NCBI GenBank assembly: GCA_035293945.1
Contig: DATGLV010000011.1
Location: 62,001-126,000, forward strand
DNA from: VAZQ01 sp035293945
Lineage (GTDB): Bacteria > Pseudomonadota > Alphaproteobacteria > Rhizobiales > Xanthobacteraceae
Direction of reading: 5' to 3'
Length of the DNA: 64,000 nucleotides
The notes below the pieces were generated by a model. It was not told the origin of the DNA. It did no database searches and was given only the letters and a program-made list of their open reading frames with translations. Below are positions 33,754 through 42,724 of this stretch, piece by piece. The position numbers and the translations under genes are program-made. The stretch's first letter is position 1. Every line of letters begins with the position of its first letter.

Positions 33754-34804
33754 GACTGACAGCTCCGACAGCAGCCGCAAAAGGCGAAGCAGGTAGCGCA
33801 GGGGTCCGCTCGGGCGTTCCGGCCGCGGCCAGAGCGAACGCCCGCGCCATCACCCGCCTGGCAAGCTCTATTTTGTAGCCATTGTCACCGGAGGGCCTGG
33901 CCTCGGCGAGCGCCGCCTCGGCGGCGCTACGGAACAGCGAGTATTGGGCACGCTCGCCGATCAACAACTTTTCGGCCGCCCGTGCCCGCCACGGCTTGGG
34001 TGCGACGCCGCCGAGGCCAAGCCGCGCATCCGCAATTACACCTTTGTCGACGCGCAAGGCGGCCGCGGCCGAGACGATCGCAAACGCATAGGAGGTCCGT
34101 TCGCGGACCTTCAGATAGCGGGCGTGGGCGGCAAAGCGCGCCGCTTCCCCCGGCAATCGCACAGCGATAATCAGCTCGCCGGGCTCCAGCACACTCTCAC
34201 GATCCGGCGCGTCGCCGGGGAGCCGGTGAAACATCTCGAGCGGAACCTCGCGGCGGCCAGCTTTGCCCTCGAGCTCGACGACAGCGTCGAACGCGACCAG
34301 AGGCACGCAAAAATCGGAAGGATGGGTTGCGATGCAGTGCTCGCTCCATCCCAATATAGCGTGAAGGCGGTTGTCGCCGCCGCGGGCGTCGCAGCCAGCG
34401 CCTGGATGGCGTTTATTGCAGGCGCTCGCGACATCGTAGAAATAGGCGCAGCGGGTCCGCTGCAGGAGATTGCCGCCGACGGTTGCGGCATTACGGAGCT
34501 GCGCCGAAGCTCCCGACAGGAGAGCCTCGGCGACCGCCGGGAAGCGGCGCGCGAAATTGCGGTCGTGGGCAAGGTCTGCGTTGCGGACCAGCGCGCCGAT
34601 GCGCACGCCGCCATCGCCAAGCTCCTCGATGCGGTCAAGGCCCGGAAGGTGATTGATGTCGATCAGTCTGCTGGGCTCGCTCACTCCGCCTTTCATCAGG
34701 TCAATGAGGTTCGTGCCGGCGGCGAGATACGCGGCGCCCGGCTCTGCGGCGGCGGCGACAGCTTCGCTTACCGAAGCCGGCCTGACATAGGCGAAGCTCC
34801 TCAT
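33746..34804 (-). CDS. FAD-binding subunit with [4Fe-4S] insert (PaoB-like)
   Basis: Middle-size subunit (352 residues) passing electrons between the FeS protein and FAD. 'YLAAGTNLIDLMKGGV' and 'NAATVGGNLLQRTRCAYF' are the FAD-binding loops. An insertion with Cys at 'RTRCAYFYDVASACNKRHPG', 'AGCDARGGDN', 'SEHCIATHPSDFC' is the signature of the PaoB/YagS branch, which carries an extra [4Fe-4S] cluster absent from CoxM. The C-terminal CO-dehydrogenase flavoprotein domain is complete. The ATG at 34804 overlaps the FeS-subunit stop (ATGA). Gene order is FeS, FAD, Mo. Confidence 0.9.
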   Translation of the reverse strand: MRSFAYVRPASVSEAVAAAAEPGAAYLAAGTNLIDLMKGGVSEPSRLIDINHLPGLDRIEELGDGGVRIGALVRNADLAHDRNFARRFPAVAEALLSGASAQLRNAATVGGNLLQRTRCAYFYDVASACNKRHPGAGCDARGGDNRLHAILGWSEHCIATHPSDFCVPLVAFDAVVELEGKAGRREVPLEMFHRLPGDAPDRESVLEPGELIIAVRLPGEAARFAAHARYLKVRERTSYAFAIVSAAAALRVDKGVIADARLGLGGVAPKPWRARAAEKLLIGERAQYSLFRSAAEAALAEARPSGDNGYKIELARRVMARAFALAAAGTPERTPALPASPFAAAVGAVSHG

Positions 34805-35298
34805 GCGACCTCCTTCCGGCTCGCCGCCGCGATGACCTTCTGCGCCTCCAGCACCGCTTCGGTGATGCCCTGATAGGCGGCGCAACGACAGAGATTGCCG
34901 CTCATGCCCTCGCGCACGCGCTCGGGATCATCACCCGCCTGGCCTTCTTCGATCAGGCCGATGGCGCTCATGATCTGGCCGGGCGTGCAAAATCCGCACT
35001 GGAGACCATCGTGGGCGATGAAAGCCTCCTGTACGGGATGCAGCTCTCGGCCGCGCGCCACACCTTCGATGGTCAGAATGTCGGCACCGTCATGGCTGAC
35101 GGCCAGCGCGAGGCACGAATTGATGCGCCGCCCGTCGACGATGATGGTGCAGGCGCCGCACTGGCCGCGGTCGCACCCCTTCTTGGTGCCCGTCAGCTCG
35201 AGCCGCTCGCGTAACAGGTCGAGAAGTGTGACGCGCGGATCATCAAGCGCGATGGTCCGCGTGTCACCGTTGACCGTGAGAGTGATCGAATTACCCAT
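34801..35298 (-). CDS. [2Fe-2S] iron-sulphur subunit (PaoA/CoxS-like)
   Basis: A 165-residue subunit with two [2Fe-2S] clusters. The plant-ferredoxin cluster is 'GCDRGQCGACTIIVDG' with a further Cys in 'INSCLALA'. The alpha-helical cluster is 'QCGFCTPGQIM' with 'NLCRCAAY'. The ATG at 35298 opens the usual 'SITLTVNGDTRTIALDD'. A much longer upstream frame is non-coding antisense sequence. E. coli PaoA starts with a Tat signal; this one has none, so the complex should be cytoplasmic. First gene of the three-subunit operon, divergent from a TetR regulator. Confidence 0.93.
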   Translation of the reverse strand: MGNSITLTVNGDTRTIALDDPRVTLLDLLRERLELTGTKKGCDRGQCGACTIIVDGRRINSCLALAVSHDGADILTIEGVARGRELHPVQEAFIAHDGLQCGFCTPGQIMSAIGLIEEGQAGDDPERVREGMSGNLCRCAAYQGITEAVLEAQKVIAAASRKEVA

Positions 35299-35421
35299 GC
35301 TGGTTGAATCCGGTGACGGCGATATTGCGGCAGGTTGGGTGCGTGACTTCAGCTCGTTGAGATAAAGGCTCTGCCTTAACGGCGGTTTCCGACCAGCCAC
35401 CGTCTGTGTCCCTTGATGTGT

Positions 35422-35434
35422 GTCAACGCTTGAC
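35422..35434. promoter_or_regulatory. Candidate TetR operator
   Basis: GTCAACGCTTGAC has 5-base inverted arms (GTCAA/TTGAC) around a 3-base centre, in the 207-base gap between the divergent oxidoreductase operon and its TetR neighbour. A related half-site, GTGTCAGCGTTG, lies 25 bases on. The position fits an operator; the assignment is inference. Confidence 0.35.
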
Positions 35435-35505
35435 GGCAGAATGCCTTGTGTCAGCGTTGCCACCGGCAGATACGGAGGCATCCTCCGCTTTTCAAGGGGT
35501 GGTCC

Positions 35506-36123
35506 GTGCCAGCCGGCGGCAAATCTTCCGTAAAGAAGACCCCGCGGAAACCGCGCGTCGACGCCGTCCGCAACCGCGAGCGGGTGCTGGAGGCCGCCAA
35601 AACCGTCTTCAGCACCGGCGGCCCGGAGGCAAGCCTTGAGGCCGTCGCCCGACTGGCCGGTGTCGGTATCGGGACACTCTACCGCCACTTCCCCACGCGC
35701 GAGGCCCTGTTCGAGGCCGTCTACCGCCGCGAGGTGCAGCAATTGGCGGATCTGGCCGACAAATTGCAGGACGAGGCAGAACCCGTCGAGGCGCTCCGCC
35801 ACTGGATGCGTTCCAACGTCAACTTTGTCGCCACCAAGAAGGGCATGTCGGCGGCGCTCGCTCTCGCTGCCTACAAGAACTCCGAGCTCTTCGCGCATTC
35901 CTTCGATCGACTGACGCTGGCCGTTGGCAGCCTGTTGAAGCGGGCGATCGCGACCGGACAGATCCGCGACGACATCAGCCCGGAAGACCTGCTCCGGGCC
36001 CTTGTCGGCATGTGCTACTTGCACGACCAACCCGGATGGCAGGCGAGCGTGCTCCGCCTTCTCGATGTCTTCATCAATGGGCTGCGCATTGAGCGCAAGA
36101 ATCGCCGCTCCAAGAAGCATTAG
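35506..36123 (+). CDS. TetR family transcriptional regulator
   Basis: A 205-residue repressor. The N-terminal HTH reads 'RERVLEAAKTVFSTGGPEASLEAVARLAGVGIGTLYRHFPTREALFEAVYRREV' across positions of about 25-78, a classic TetR fold; the C-terminal ligand domain is variable. The GTG at 35506, with AGGGG just upstream, is chosen because residues encoded before it (from 35446) do not look like TetR. It is divergent from the molybdenum hydroxylase operon and probably controls it, perhaps responding to its substrate. Confidence 0.88.
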   Translation: MPAGGKSSVKKTPRKPRVDAVRNRERVLEAAKTVFSTGGPEASLEAVARLAGVGIGTLYRHFPTREALFEAVYRREVQQLADLADKLQDEAEPVEALRHWMRSNVNFVATKKGMSAALALAAYKNSELFAHSFDRLTLAVGSLLKRAIATGQIRDDISPEDLLRALVGMCYLHDQPGWQASVLRLLDVFINGLRIERKNRRSKKH

Positions 36124-36164
36124 ACCGAATTCCAATCGATTAGATCGGAACCCGGTCTGCTCCC

Positions 36165-36231
36165 TCTTTCGTTTGCGCATGTCCTTGTCTAGAAACCGGC
36201 ATCCACCCTCGCTTTCGCAGGGCATGCTTCT
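36165..36231. repeat. Degenerate rhizobial REP-like repeat
   Basis: The stretch TCGTTTGCGCATGTCC, then AAACCGGCATCCACC, then GGGCATGCTT resembles a widespread Hyphomicrobiales intergenic palindrome built on GCATGATC arms around AAACCGG and CCACTTTT. This copy is diverged. The resemblance is from memory and no search was run. Confidence 0.45.
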
Positions 36232-36243
36232 CCAGGACATGCG

Positions 36244-37563
36244 CTAGGCGGCTGGCTGCAATTGGCCTACCACCTTCACGACGGCGGCGGTCAAGGTCGC
36301 GAGCTCATCAGCTGAAATCGTGAAAGCGGGCGTCAAATAAACGATCGAGCCGAACGGGCGGACGAAGACGCCCTCCTCGGTGAAGCGCTCGCGCAGGCGA
36401 TCGAGATCATCGATGCGGTCGAGCTCGACCACGCCGATCGCGCCCCTGACCCGCACATCCTTGACGCCGCGCAGACCGCGGCAGGGCGCAAGCCCCCGCT
36501 CCAGGCCGGTAGCGATATCGGCCACTTGTTCCAGCCGCGGCTCCTGCGCGAACAGATCAAGCGACGCATTGGCGGCCGCGCAGGCAAGGGCGTTGGCCAT
36601 ATAGGTCGGCCCATGCATCAGGGCGTGCGAACGATCCTCCGACAAGAAGGCTTCGAAGACCCGCGTGGTCGCCACCGTAGCGGCGAGCGGCAGTGTACCC
36701 CCGGTCAAAGCTTTCGACAGCGTGATGACATCGGGCACCACACCGGCGGCCGAGCAAGCGAACAAGCTGCCGGTGCGGCCGAAGCCAGTGAATATCTCGT
36801 CGAAGATCAGAAGGAGATCGTAGCGGTCGGCCAGTTGGCGCAGCCGCTGCAGCACGCTGGCGTCATGGAAGCGCATGCCGCCCGCCCCCTGCACCAGCGG
36901 CTCGACCAGGATGCCGGCGATTTCTCCGGCATGCTCATCGAGCAAGCGCACGACCGCGGCTTCGTCTTCCTCATCGCTCGGCAGATCAACGATGAAATGC
37001 TCTCCGAGCAATCCGGCAAACAGCGCGTGCATGCCGGATTGCGGATCGCACACCGCCATGGCGCCGGTCGTGTCACCATGATAGCCGCCCTTGAAGGCGA
37101 GAAAGCGCGTGCGCCCCTTTATGCCGCGATTGAGGGAGAACTGTATCGCCATCTTCATGGCGATCTCGACTGCGACGGAGCCGGACTCCGAGAAGAAGAC
37201 GCGATCAAGGTCGCCCGGCAGCAACGCGGCAAGCCGTGGCGCCAGGGTCAAAGCCGATTCATGTGCCAGCCCGCCGAACATGACATGCGGCAAAAGGGCG
37301 AGCTGGCGTTCGACCGCGGCGCGGATGTGCGGATGATTGTAGCCGTGGCACGCCGTCCACCAGGACGCGATCCCGTCGATGAGCTCGCGCCCGTCAGACA
37401 GGATGATGCGGGAGCCGCAGGTGCGCGCAACCGGCAGCGGCGGCGGCACCAGCTGCATCTGCGCATAGGGCAGCCAGATATGGTCAAGGCCGGCCGTGTA
37501 CCAATCAGGCAGGGCGGCATCGGCGGTTGAGCGGCGCTTCCATTCCACGGCTGATAAGGTCAT
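36244..37563 (-). CDS. bioA: Adenosylmethionine-8-amino-7-oxononanoate aminotransferase
   Basis: Biotin pathway enzyme: transfers an amino group from S-adenosylmethionine to KAPA, giving DAPA, with PLP. The 439-residue class III aminotransferase has 'WLPYAQM' near the start, 'GIASWWTACHGYNHP', 'GGYHGDTTGAM', 'LLIFDEIFTGFGRTG' and 'TLSKALTGGTLPLA' with the PLP Lys; WWT and GYHGDT patterns are characteristic of BioA. ATG 37563 is used, and the longer frame to 37704 is non-coding. It is divergent from bioF with only 59 bases between the starts. Confidence 0.95.
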   Translation of the reverse strand: MTLSAVEWKRRSTADAALPDWYTAGLDHIWLPYAQMQLVPPPLPVARTCGSRIILSDGRELIDGIASWWTACHGYNHPHIRAAVERQLALLPHVMFGGLAHESALTLAPRLAALLPGDLDRVFFSESGSVAVEIAMKMAIQFSLNRGIKGRTRFLAFKGGYHGDTTGAMAVCDPQSGMHALFAGLLGEHFIVDLPSDEEDEAAVVRLLDEHAGEIAGILVEPLVQGAGGMRFHDASVLQRLRQLADRYDLLLIFDEIFTGFGRTGSLFACSAAGVVPDVITLSKALTGGTLPLAATVATTRVFEAFLSEDRSHALMHGPTYMANALACAAANASLDLFAQEPRLEQVADIATGLERGLAPCRGLRGVKDVRVRGAIGVVELDRIDDLDRLRERFTEEGVFVRPFGSIVYLTPAFTISADELATLTAAVVKVVGQLQPAA

Positions 37564-37622
37564 CTTGGTTGGCGTGAGATCCCTCGGCAGTCTACAGCCG
37601 GGCGCAGGCAACGGAATGCGGA

Positions 37623-38828
37623 ATGCGGTCGCTGGACGAATTCGCCATCGGCAAGCTCGCTTCGCTCGAGCAAGCGAGCCTCCGCCGGCGGCTGGTGGAG
37701 ACAACCCGTGTCGACGGAATCTGGGCGCTGCGCGGAGGCCGACGCCTGCTGTCGTTCTCTTGCAACGACTATCTCAACCTTTCGCAGCATCCGGCAGTCA
37801 AGGCGGCTGCGATCGCGGCGCTCGAGCAATATGGGACCGGCAGCGGCGCCTCGCGGCTGGTTACCGGCACCCACCCTTTGTTCGCGGAGCTGGAGCAGCG
37901 GCTGGCGCGATTGAAGCAGACGGAGGCAGCCTGCGTATTCGGCTCCGGCTATCTTGCCAATATCGGCATCATTCCGGCCCTGGTCGGTGCGGGTGATCTC
38001 GTGCTCATCGACGAACTCGCCCATGCCTGCCTGTGGGCCGGCGCACGCCTCTCGCGCGCCACCGTGATCCCGTTCCGACACAGCGACTTGAGCCATGTCG
38101 AAGCGCTTTTGGCACAGCATCGGGCTCGCAACGCACGTACGTTGATCGCAACCGACGGCGTGTTCTCCATGGATGGTGATCTCGCGCCAGTTGCGGAGCT
38201 CGCGCGCCTTTCCGAACGCTTCGATGCCTGGCTGATGACGGATGATGCGCACGGAATCGGGGTCGTCGGCGGCGGGCGCGGCTCGACATTCGCTGACGGC
38301 ACGCGCGCCGCGGTTCCCCTGCAGATGGGCACGCTGTCGAAGGCGATCGGCGGCTATGGCGGCTATCTCTGCGCCTCGCGACCGGTCATCGAGCTCATTC
38401 ACAACCGCGCGCGCAGCTTTGTCTACTCGACGGGCCTGCCGCCCGCGACCGTGGCCGCCGCAATTGCGGCGCTCGAGCTGATCGAGCGGGAGCCCGGCCT
38501 TGCGGCTTCCCCGCTCGCCAAGGCGCGGGCCTTCACGCGGCGCGTCGGCTTGGCCGAGGCGGAAAGCCCGATCGTTCCGCTGCTCGTCGGCGACGCAGAT
38601 GCGGCGCTCGCCGCCCAGCGCCTGCTCGAAGCCGAAGGTTTTCTGGTCATTGCCATCCGCCCGCCGACGGTGCCGGCCGGCACCGCGCGCTTGCGTTTTG
38701 CCTTCACGGCCGGTCACCCGGACGCCGAGATAGCGCGGCTTGCCGATGTGGTGCGCGGCCGCATTCTCCAGCGCGGCCAAGGGCAGGCCGAGCGGCGCCC
38801 CGAGCCGGTTTCCGGTCGCGGCGGATGA
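37623..38828 (+). CDS. bioF: 8-amino-7-oxononanoate synthase
   Basis: PLP enzyme that condenses pimeloyl-ACP/CoA with alanine to KAPA. The 401 residues contain 'LLSFSCNDYLNLSQHPAV', 'GTGSGASRLVTGTHPLFAELE', 'DELAHACLWAGARLS', 'WLMTDDAHGIGVVGGGRGS' and 'MGTLSKAIGGYGGYLCAS' with the PLP Lys. This is the full alpha-oxoamine synthase set. 'ATDGVFSMDGDLAPVAELA' is BioF-like rather than Kbl. It overlaps bioD by four bases. bioB is not in the window. Confidence 0.94.
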   Translation: MRSLDEFAIGKLASLEQASLRRRLVETTRVDGIWALRGGRRLLSFSCNDYLNLSQHPAVKAAAIAALEQYGTGSGASRLVTGTHPLFAELEQRLARLKQTEAACVFGSGYLANIGIIPALVGAGDLVLIDELAHACLWAGARLSRATVIPFRHSDLSHVEALLAQHRARNARTLIATDGVFSMDGDLAPVAELARLSERFDAWLMTDDAHGIGVVGGGRGSTFADGTRAAVPLQMGTLSKAIGGYGGYLCASRPVIELIHNRARSFVYSTGLPPATVAAAIAALELIEREPGLAASPLAKARAFTRRVGLAEAESPIVPLLVGDADAALAAQRLLEAEGFLVIAIRPPTVPAGTARLRFAFTAGHPDAEIARLADVVRGRILQRGQGQAERRPEPVSGRGG

Positions 38829-39502
38829 CAGCCGTCTTCGTCAGCGGGAGCGGCACGGATGTCGGCAAGACCTTCGTCTGCACCGGGATCATCCGGCACC
38901 TGCGCAGGCTAGGGCGCGCAGTCGAGGCGCTCAAGCCGGTCGTGAGCGGGCTTGTGCCGTCGGCACTTGCCGACAGCGATCCGGGCGCGCTGCTCGCGGC
39001 GCTTGGCCGCCCACTCACCATGGCGGAAGCGGAGCGCATCTCACCCTGGCGCTTTGCCGCGCCGTTGTCGCCCGACATGGCGGCAGAGCGCGAACGCCGC
39101 GCCATTGATTTTTTCGAGCTTGCCGCGTTCTGCCGACAAGCGATCGCGGGTCGGCGGGAGTATTTATTGATCGAGGGGATCGGCGGGATCATGGTTCCCC
39201 TCGACAGCCGCCACACTATCCTCGACCTGATCGCGGAGCTCCGCGTGCCGCTGCTCCTCGTGGCCGGCACCTATGTGGGCACGATCAGCCACACTCTCAC
39301 TGCGCTGCGGGTTCTGGCGCAGCGCAATCTCGAGATCGCAGCGCTTGTTGTCAGCGAAAGCCAAGGCAGCGCCGCCACGCTCGATGAAACCGTGGCGACG
39401 CTGGCGCGATTCTCCGAGCAGATCGATGTGATCGGCATCCCGCGCCTCGCCGCGCCCGCACAGGAGCACCCCGCGTTCGCGACGATTGCGCGTTTGCTGT
39501 AA
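38825..39502 (+). CDS. bioD: Dethiobiotin synthetase
   Basis: ATP-dependent carboxylase closing the ureido ring of dethiobiotin. The 225 residues start 'TAVFVSGSGTDVGKTFVCTG', the BioD P-loop, and continue with 'VEALKPVVSG', 'LLIEGIGGIMVPLDSRHTILDL' and 'LLLVAGTYVGTISHTLTAL'. Its ATG overlaps the bioF stop (ATGA), so the two are coupled. Length is standard. The next gene is on the other strand, ending the bioFD unit here. Confidence 0.95.
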   Translation: MTAVFVSGSGTDVGKTFVCTGIIRHLRRLGRAVEALKPVVSGLVPSALADSDPGALLAALGRPLTMAEAERISPWRFAAPLSPDMAAERERRAIDFFELAAFCRQAIAGRREYLLIEGIGGIMVPLDSRHTILDLIAELRVPLLLVAGTYVGTISHTLTALRVLAQRNLEIAALVVSESQGSAATLDETVATLARFSEQIDVIGIPRLAAPAQEHPAFATIARLL

Positions 39503-39517
39503 CCCGCCTCGAACCGG

Positions 39518-40501
39518 TCACGGAACCAGGATGCTTGCTCCGGTGGTTGCGCGGCTCTCCAAGTCGCGGTGAGCTTTGGCAGCGTCCTTGAGGGCATAGC
39601 GCTGATTGATCGGAATCTTCACCTTGCCGCTGGACACAACGCTGAAGAGATTGTTGGCGATCGCAAGCAGATCCTCACGCTTGGCCGCATAGGTGTTGAG
39701 CGTCGGGCGCGTCGCAAACAAGGAGCCCTTGGCCTGCAGCAAATTGATGTTGAAGGCCTCGATCGAGCCCGACGCGTTGCCGAAGCTCACGAACATGCCG
39801 AGCGGCTTGATGCAATCCAGCGACGCCGGGAACGTCGCCTTGCCGACGCCGTCATAGACCACCTCGCACAGCTTGCCGCCGGTGATCTCCTTGACCTTGG
39901 CGACGAAATCCTCGTCGCGATAGAGGATTACATGATGGCAGCCATTGGCCTTGGCGAGCTCGGCCTTCTCCTTGGAGCCGGCCGTGCCGATCACGTTGGC
40001 GCCGAGCAGGTTTGCCCATTGGCAGGCGATGAGACCGATGCCGCCGGCGGCCGCATGAATCAGCACATTCATTCCGCCGCGCACCTTGAAGGTACGATTG
40101 AGCAGATATTCGACCGTCATGCCCTTGAGCATCATAGCGGCGGCCTGCTCGTAGGAGATCGATTCCGGCAGCTTGACCGCGCGCTCGGCCGGAATGAGCC
40201 GTTCCTCCGCGTAACCGCCGAGCGCAGAGGTGTAGGCGACACGGTCGCCGACCTTGGGCTCGCTGACGCCGGGACCGACCGCTACCACTTCACCGGCCCC
40301 TTCATTGCCGGAGACGAACGGCAGCGTTTGCGGCGGCGGCGGAGGATAGAGACCGGAGCGGAAATAGGTATCGATATAATTGATGCCGCAAGCGTGCTGC
40401 TTGATCCGGATCTGGCCCGGTCCCGGCGCCGGCACCTCGATGTTCTCGTAGGTAAGCACATCGGGCCCGCCGGTCTTATGAACCCGCACTGCTGCGACCA
40501 T
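39518..40501 (-). CDS. NADPH:quinone reductase, zinc-free MDR family
   Basis: A 327-residue medium-chain reductase of the QOR/zeta-crystallin type, reducing quinones or alkenals with NADPH. Present are 'VRVHKTGGPDVLTYENIEVP', 'KQHACGINYIDTYFRSGLYP', 'VSGNEGAGEVVAVGPGV' and 'VLIHAAAGGIGLIACQWANLLGANVIGTAGS' (AAGGVG-type NADPH loop). No zinc-ligand Cys cluster is seen, as expected. It ends 16 bases from bioD, convergent with it. A housekeeping or detoxification role is likely; the exact substrate is unknown. Confidence 0.92.
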   Translation of the reverse strand: MVAAVRVHKTGGPDVLTYENIEVPAPGPGQIRIKQHACGINYIDTYFRSGLYPPPPPQTLPFVSGNEGAGEVVAVGPGVSEPKVGDRVAYTSALGGYAEERLIPAERAVKLPESISYEQAAAMMLKGMTVEYLLNRTFKVRGGMNVLIHAAAGGIGLIACQWANLLGANVIGTAGSKEKAELAKANGCHHVILYRDEDFVAKVKEITGGKLCEVVYDGVGKATFPASLDCIKPLGMFVSFGNASGSIEAFNINLLQAKGSLFATRPTLNTYAAKREDLLAIANNLFSVVSSGKVKIPINQRYALKDAAKAHRDLESRATTGASILVP

Positions 40502-40629
40502 GAATCACTCCCTTCGCATTCTCAGTTGCATTGATTTCGCCGTTGCTCCGGAACGGCGGCCGGCCGCATGGTGTTCCAGGCACGCTCAAGGATCAAGCGG
40601 GCCTCTGGGCCAATTGATCGCACACGTTC

Positions 40630-41313
40630 TCAAGTCCTCTCGGTGAGCCCGACCCCGATAAAATAAACGGCGAGGAGCACCAGCGCGCCGGTGACAAATG
40701 GCCCGGGATCGAGCCGCGTCGCAAGCGCGTACATGCCGAGCGCCGACCACACAACCATCAATGCAACGGTGAGCCTTCGCAGCCTCGTGACCCGAAACGG
40801 ATGCAAGAACTTCAAAGGCATGAATGTCGCGACCGCGAGGAGGGTCACCAGCGCCGCCGAAAACCATGGAGGAGGCTTGAGGAGAAACAGGTAGAAACCC
40901 GCGACGTTCCACAGCGTCGGAAATCCGCGGAAATAATTGTCGGCGGTTTTCATGCGTCGGTCGGCGAAATAGATCGCCGAGGTCATCACGATCACGATGC
41001 CGGCAAGCGCTCCAAGCACCGGCGGCAGCAATCCCCCGGTCGCGATCGCATAAGCCGGCACGAACACATAAGTAGCGAAATCGACCACCAGGTCGAGAAC
41101 GTCGCCGGACCAGCGCGGCAACCGCTCCGCCACCTTGATGGCACGCGCGATGCTGCCATCGACACCGTCGACAACGAGGGCCAGCCCGAGCCAGAGAAAC
41201 ATCACGTCGAAGGCACCCCGAACGGCGGCTATCAGTGCCAGAAGGGCGAGCCCCGCTCCCGATGCGGTAAGCACATGGACCGAGAAGGCGCGGGCATAGG
41301 TCAGGAATGTCAA
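40630..41313 (-). CDS. pcs: Phosphatidylcholine synthase
   Basis: Makes phosphatidylcholine in one step from CDP-diacylglycerol and choline, a bacterial route common in rhizobia. The 227 residues carry about seven hydrophobic segments. The CDP-alcohol phosphotransferase signature, D-G-x2-A-R-x8-G-x3-D-x3-D, is visible in modified bacterial Pcs form: 'LVVDGVDGSIARAIKVAERL' then 'RWSGDVLDLVVDFATYVFVP'. Pcs-specific features include 'KTADNYFRGFPTLWNVAGFYLF'. It is an integral inner-membrane enzyme. It appears monocistronic, divergent from the UbiH-type gene. Confidence 0.94.
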   Translation of the reverse strand: MTFLTYARAFSVHVLTASGAGLALLALIAAVRGAFDVMFLWLGLALVVDGVDGSIARAIKVAERLPRWSGDVLDLVVDFATYVFVPAYAIATGGLLPPVLGALAGIVIVMTSAIYFADRRMKTADNYFRGFPTLWNVAGFYLFLLKPPPWFSAALVTLLAVATFMPLKFLHPFRVTRLRRLTVALMVVWSALGMYALATRLDPGPFVTGALVLLAVYFIGVGLTERT

Positions 41314-41373
41314 TTTGTTATGCTCCGTTCCTCAACCCGCAGCTAAGATAAGCCCCGAAATAGCAAGACCAAA

Positions 41374-42597
41374 ATGGTGGCGACCCATAGCATGAACAGC
41401 CATTCGGTGGAGGTGGTCATTGTTGGCGGCGGGCCGGCGGGCCTTACGGCCGCCATCGCGCTTGCCGGCGCCGGCGTCCAGGTGGCGCTCATCGCCAAAT
41501 CCGCCGGCGCCGCCGACAACCGCACGACCGCCCTGTTGGCGAGCTCCGTTACCGCCCTCGATGTGCTCGGAGTGTGGCCGCACTGCCGCGCACAGGCCGC
41601 GCCCTTGCGCGTCTTGCGCATCATCGACGACACGGGACGGCTGCTGCGGGCCCCGGAGGTGCATTTCTCAGCCGACGAGATTGGGCTCGACGCTTTCGGT
41701 CAAAATATCGAAAACCGCTTCCTCGTCGCGGCACTCGAAGCCCGCGCGCGGATGCTGCCCGCGCTCACATTCATTGCCGATAAAGCGCGAGCAATCCGGA
41801 TCGAGGAGGATCACGTAGCGGTCGAGCTTGGGAGCGCGGGCACGCTGACGGCCCGGCTGGCGATCGGAGCGGACGGACGCAGATCACTGTGCCGACAGGC
41901 CGCCGGCATCGCGACTGACGCGCGGCACTATCCGCAGACCGCCCTCACCTTCAATCTTCGCCACCAGCGGCCGCATCGGGAGGCTTCGACGGAGTTTCAC
42001 ACCGAGGATGGCCCGTTCACGTTGGTGCCGCTGCCGGGACTGCGCTCTAGCCTCGTGCTTGTGACAAACCCGGGCGGGGCTGTGCGGATCGGCGGACTGT
42101 CAAACGGCGAGCTTGCGATGGATCTTGAACGGCGGTCCCACTCGATCCTGGGCACGATCGCGCCGGAAGCCGGGCATGGCGCATTTCCTCTGGCAATCGA
42201 AACCGCCCGACGCTTTGCGGTGGGGCGGGTCGCCCTGATCGGGGAAGCCGCCCACCTGTTGCCGCCGATCGGCGCTCAGGGCCTCAATCTCGGTTTGCGA
42301 GATGCTGCCGCCATCGCCGAGCTCGTTGTCGCAGCGCGACGGGCAGGCTCTGATGTCGGCGCGGCCGATCTGGCGGATCGGTATGACATATCGCGACGTG
42401 CCGATGTAAGCAGCCGCGCGCTCGCCGTCGATCTTGTCAATCGCAGCCTGCTGACGGACTTCCTACCCATGCAGGGAATGCGAGGCTTGGGCCTCTTTCT
42501 GATGCAACATGTCGGTCCGCTGCGCCGCGCTGTCATGCGCGAAGGCGTATCACCGGCTGCGGCGCAGCCACGACTTATGCGAGGAGAGGCGTTGTGA
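41374..42597 (+). CDS. UbiH/UbiF/COQ6-family FAD hydroxylase
   Basis: FAD monooxygenase of the ubiquinone-ring hydroxylase family. The 407 residues show the Rossmann motif 'VEVVIVGGGPAGLTAAIALAGAGV', the DG motif in 'LAIGADGRRSLCRQAAGI' and the second FAD motif 'RVALIGEAAHLLPPIGAQGLNLGLRDAAAIAEL'. 'PPIGAQGLNLGLRDA' is the ubiH_fam_1 signature. It probably hydroxylates one position of the ubiquinone benzene ring, but which one cannot be told from sequence. A second ATG at 41392 is possible. It lies 60 bases from pcs (divergent) and upstream of a malyl-CoA lyase-like gene. Confidence 0.9.
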   Translation: MVATHSMNSHSVEVVIVGGGPAGLTAAIALAGAGVQVALIAKSAGAADNRTTALLASSVTALDVLGVWPHCRAQAAPLRVLRIIDDTGRLLRAPEVHFSADEIGLDAFGQNIENRFLVAALEARARMLPALTFIADKARAIRIEEDHVAVELGSAGTLTARLAIGADGRRSLCRQAAGIATDARHYPQTALTFNLRHQRPHREASTEFHTEDGPFTLVPLPGLRSSLVLVTNPGGAVRIGGLSNGELAMDLERRSHSILGTIAPEAGHGAFPLAIETARRFAVGRVALIGEAAHLLPPIGAQGLNLGLRDAAAIAELVVAARRAGSDVGAADLADRYDISRRADVSSRALAVDLVNRSLLTDFLPMQGMRGLGLFLMQHVGPLRRAVMREGVSPAAAQPRLMRGEAL

Positions 42598-42724
42598 TCA
42601 GGATCGCCGCGAATGGCAATCCAAGCAAAACAGGCCCTGCTTGGCGCACAACTTGCTTGAGAAAATTGGGCCGAGACTCGCGTCAAGCCGCCCGGTCCCA
42701 GGATCTCATAACCAGGATATCATC

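Noticed and set aside
35299..36240. N-terminal extension of the iron-sulphur subunit to 479 residues
   Set aside because: The extension overlaps the divergent TetR gene antisense; CoxS-type proteins start at 35298.
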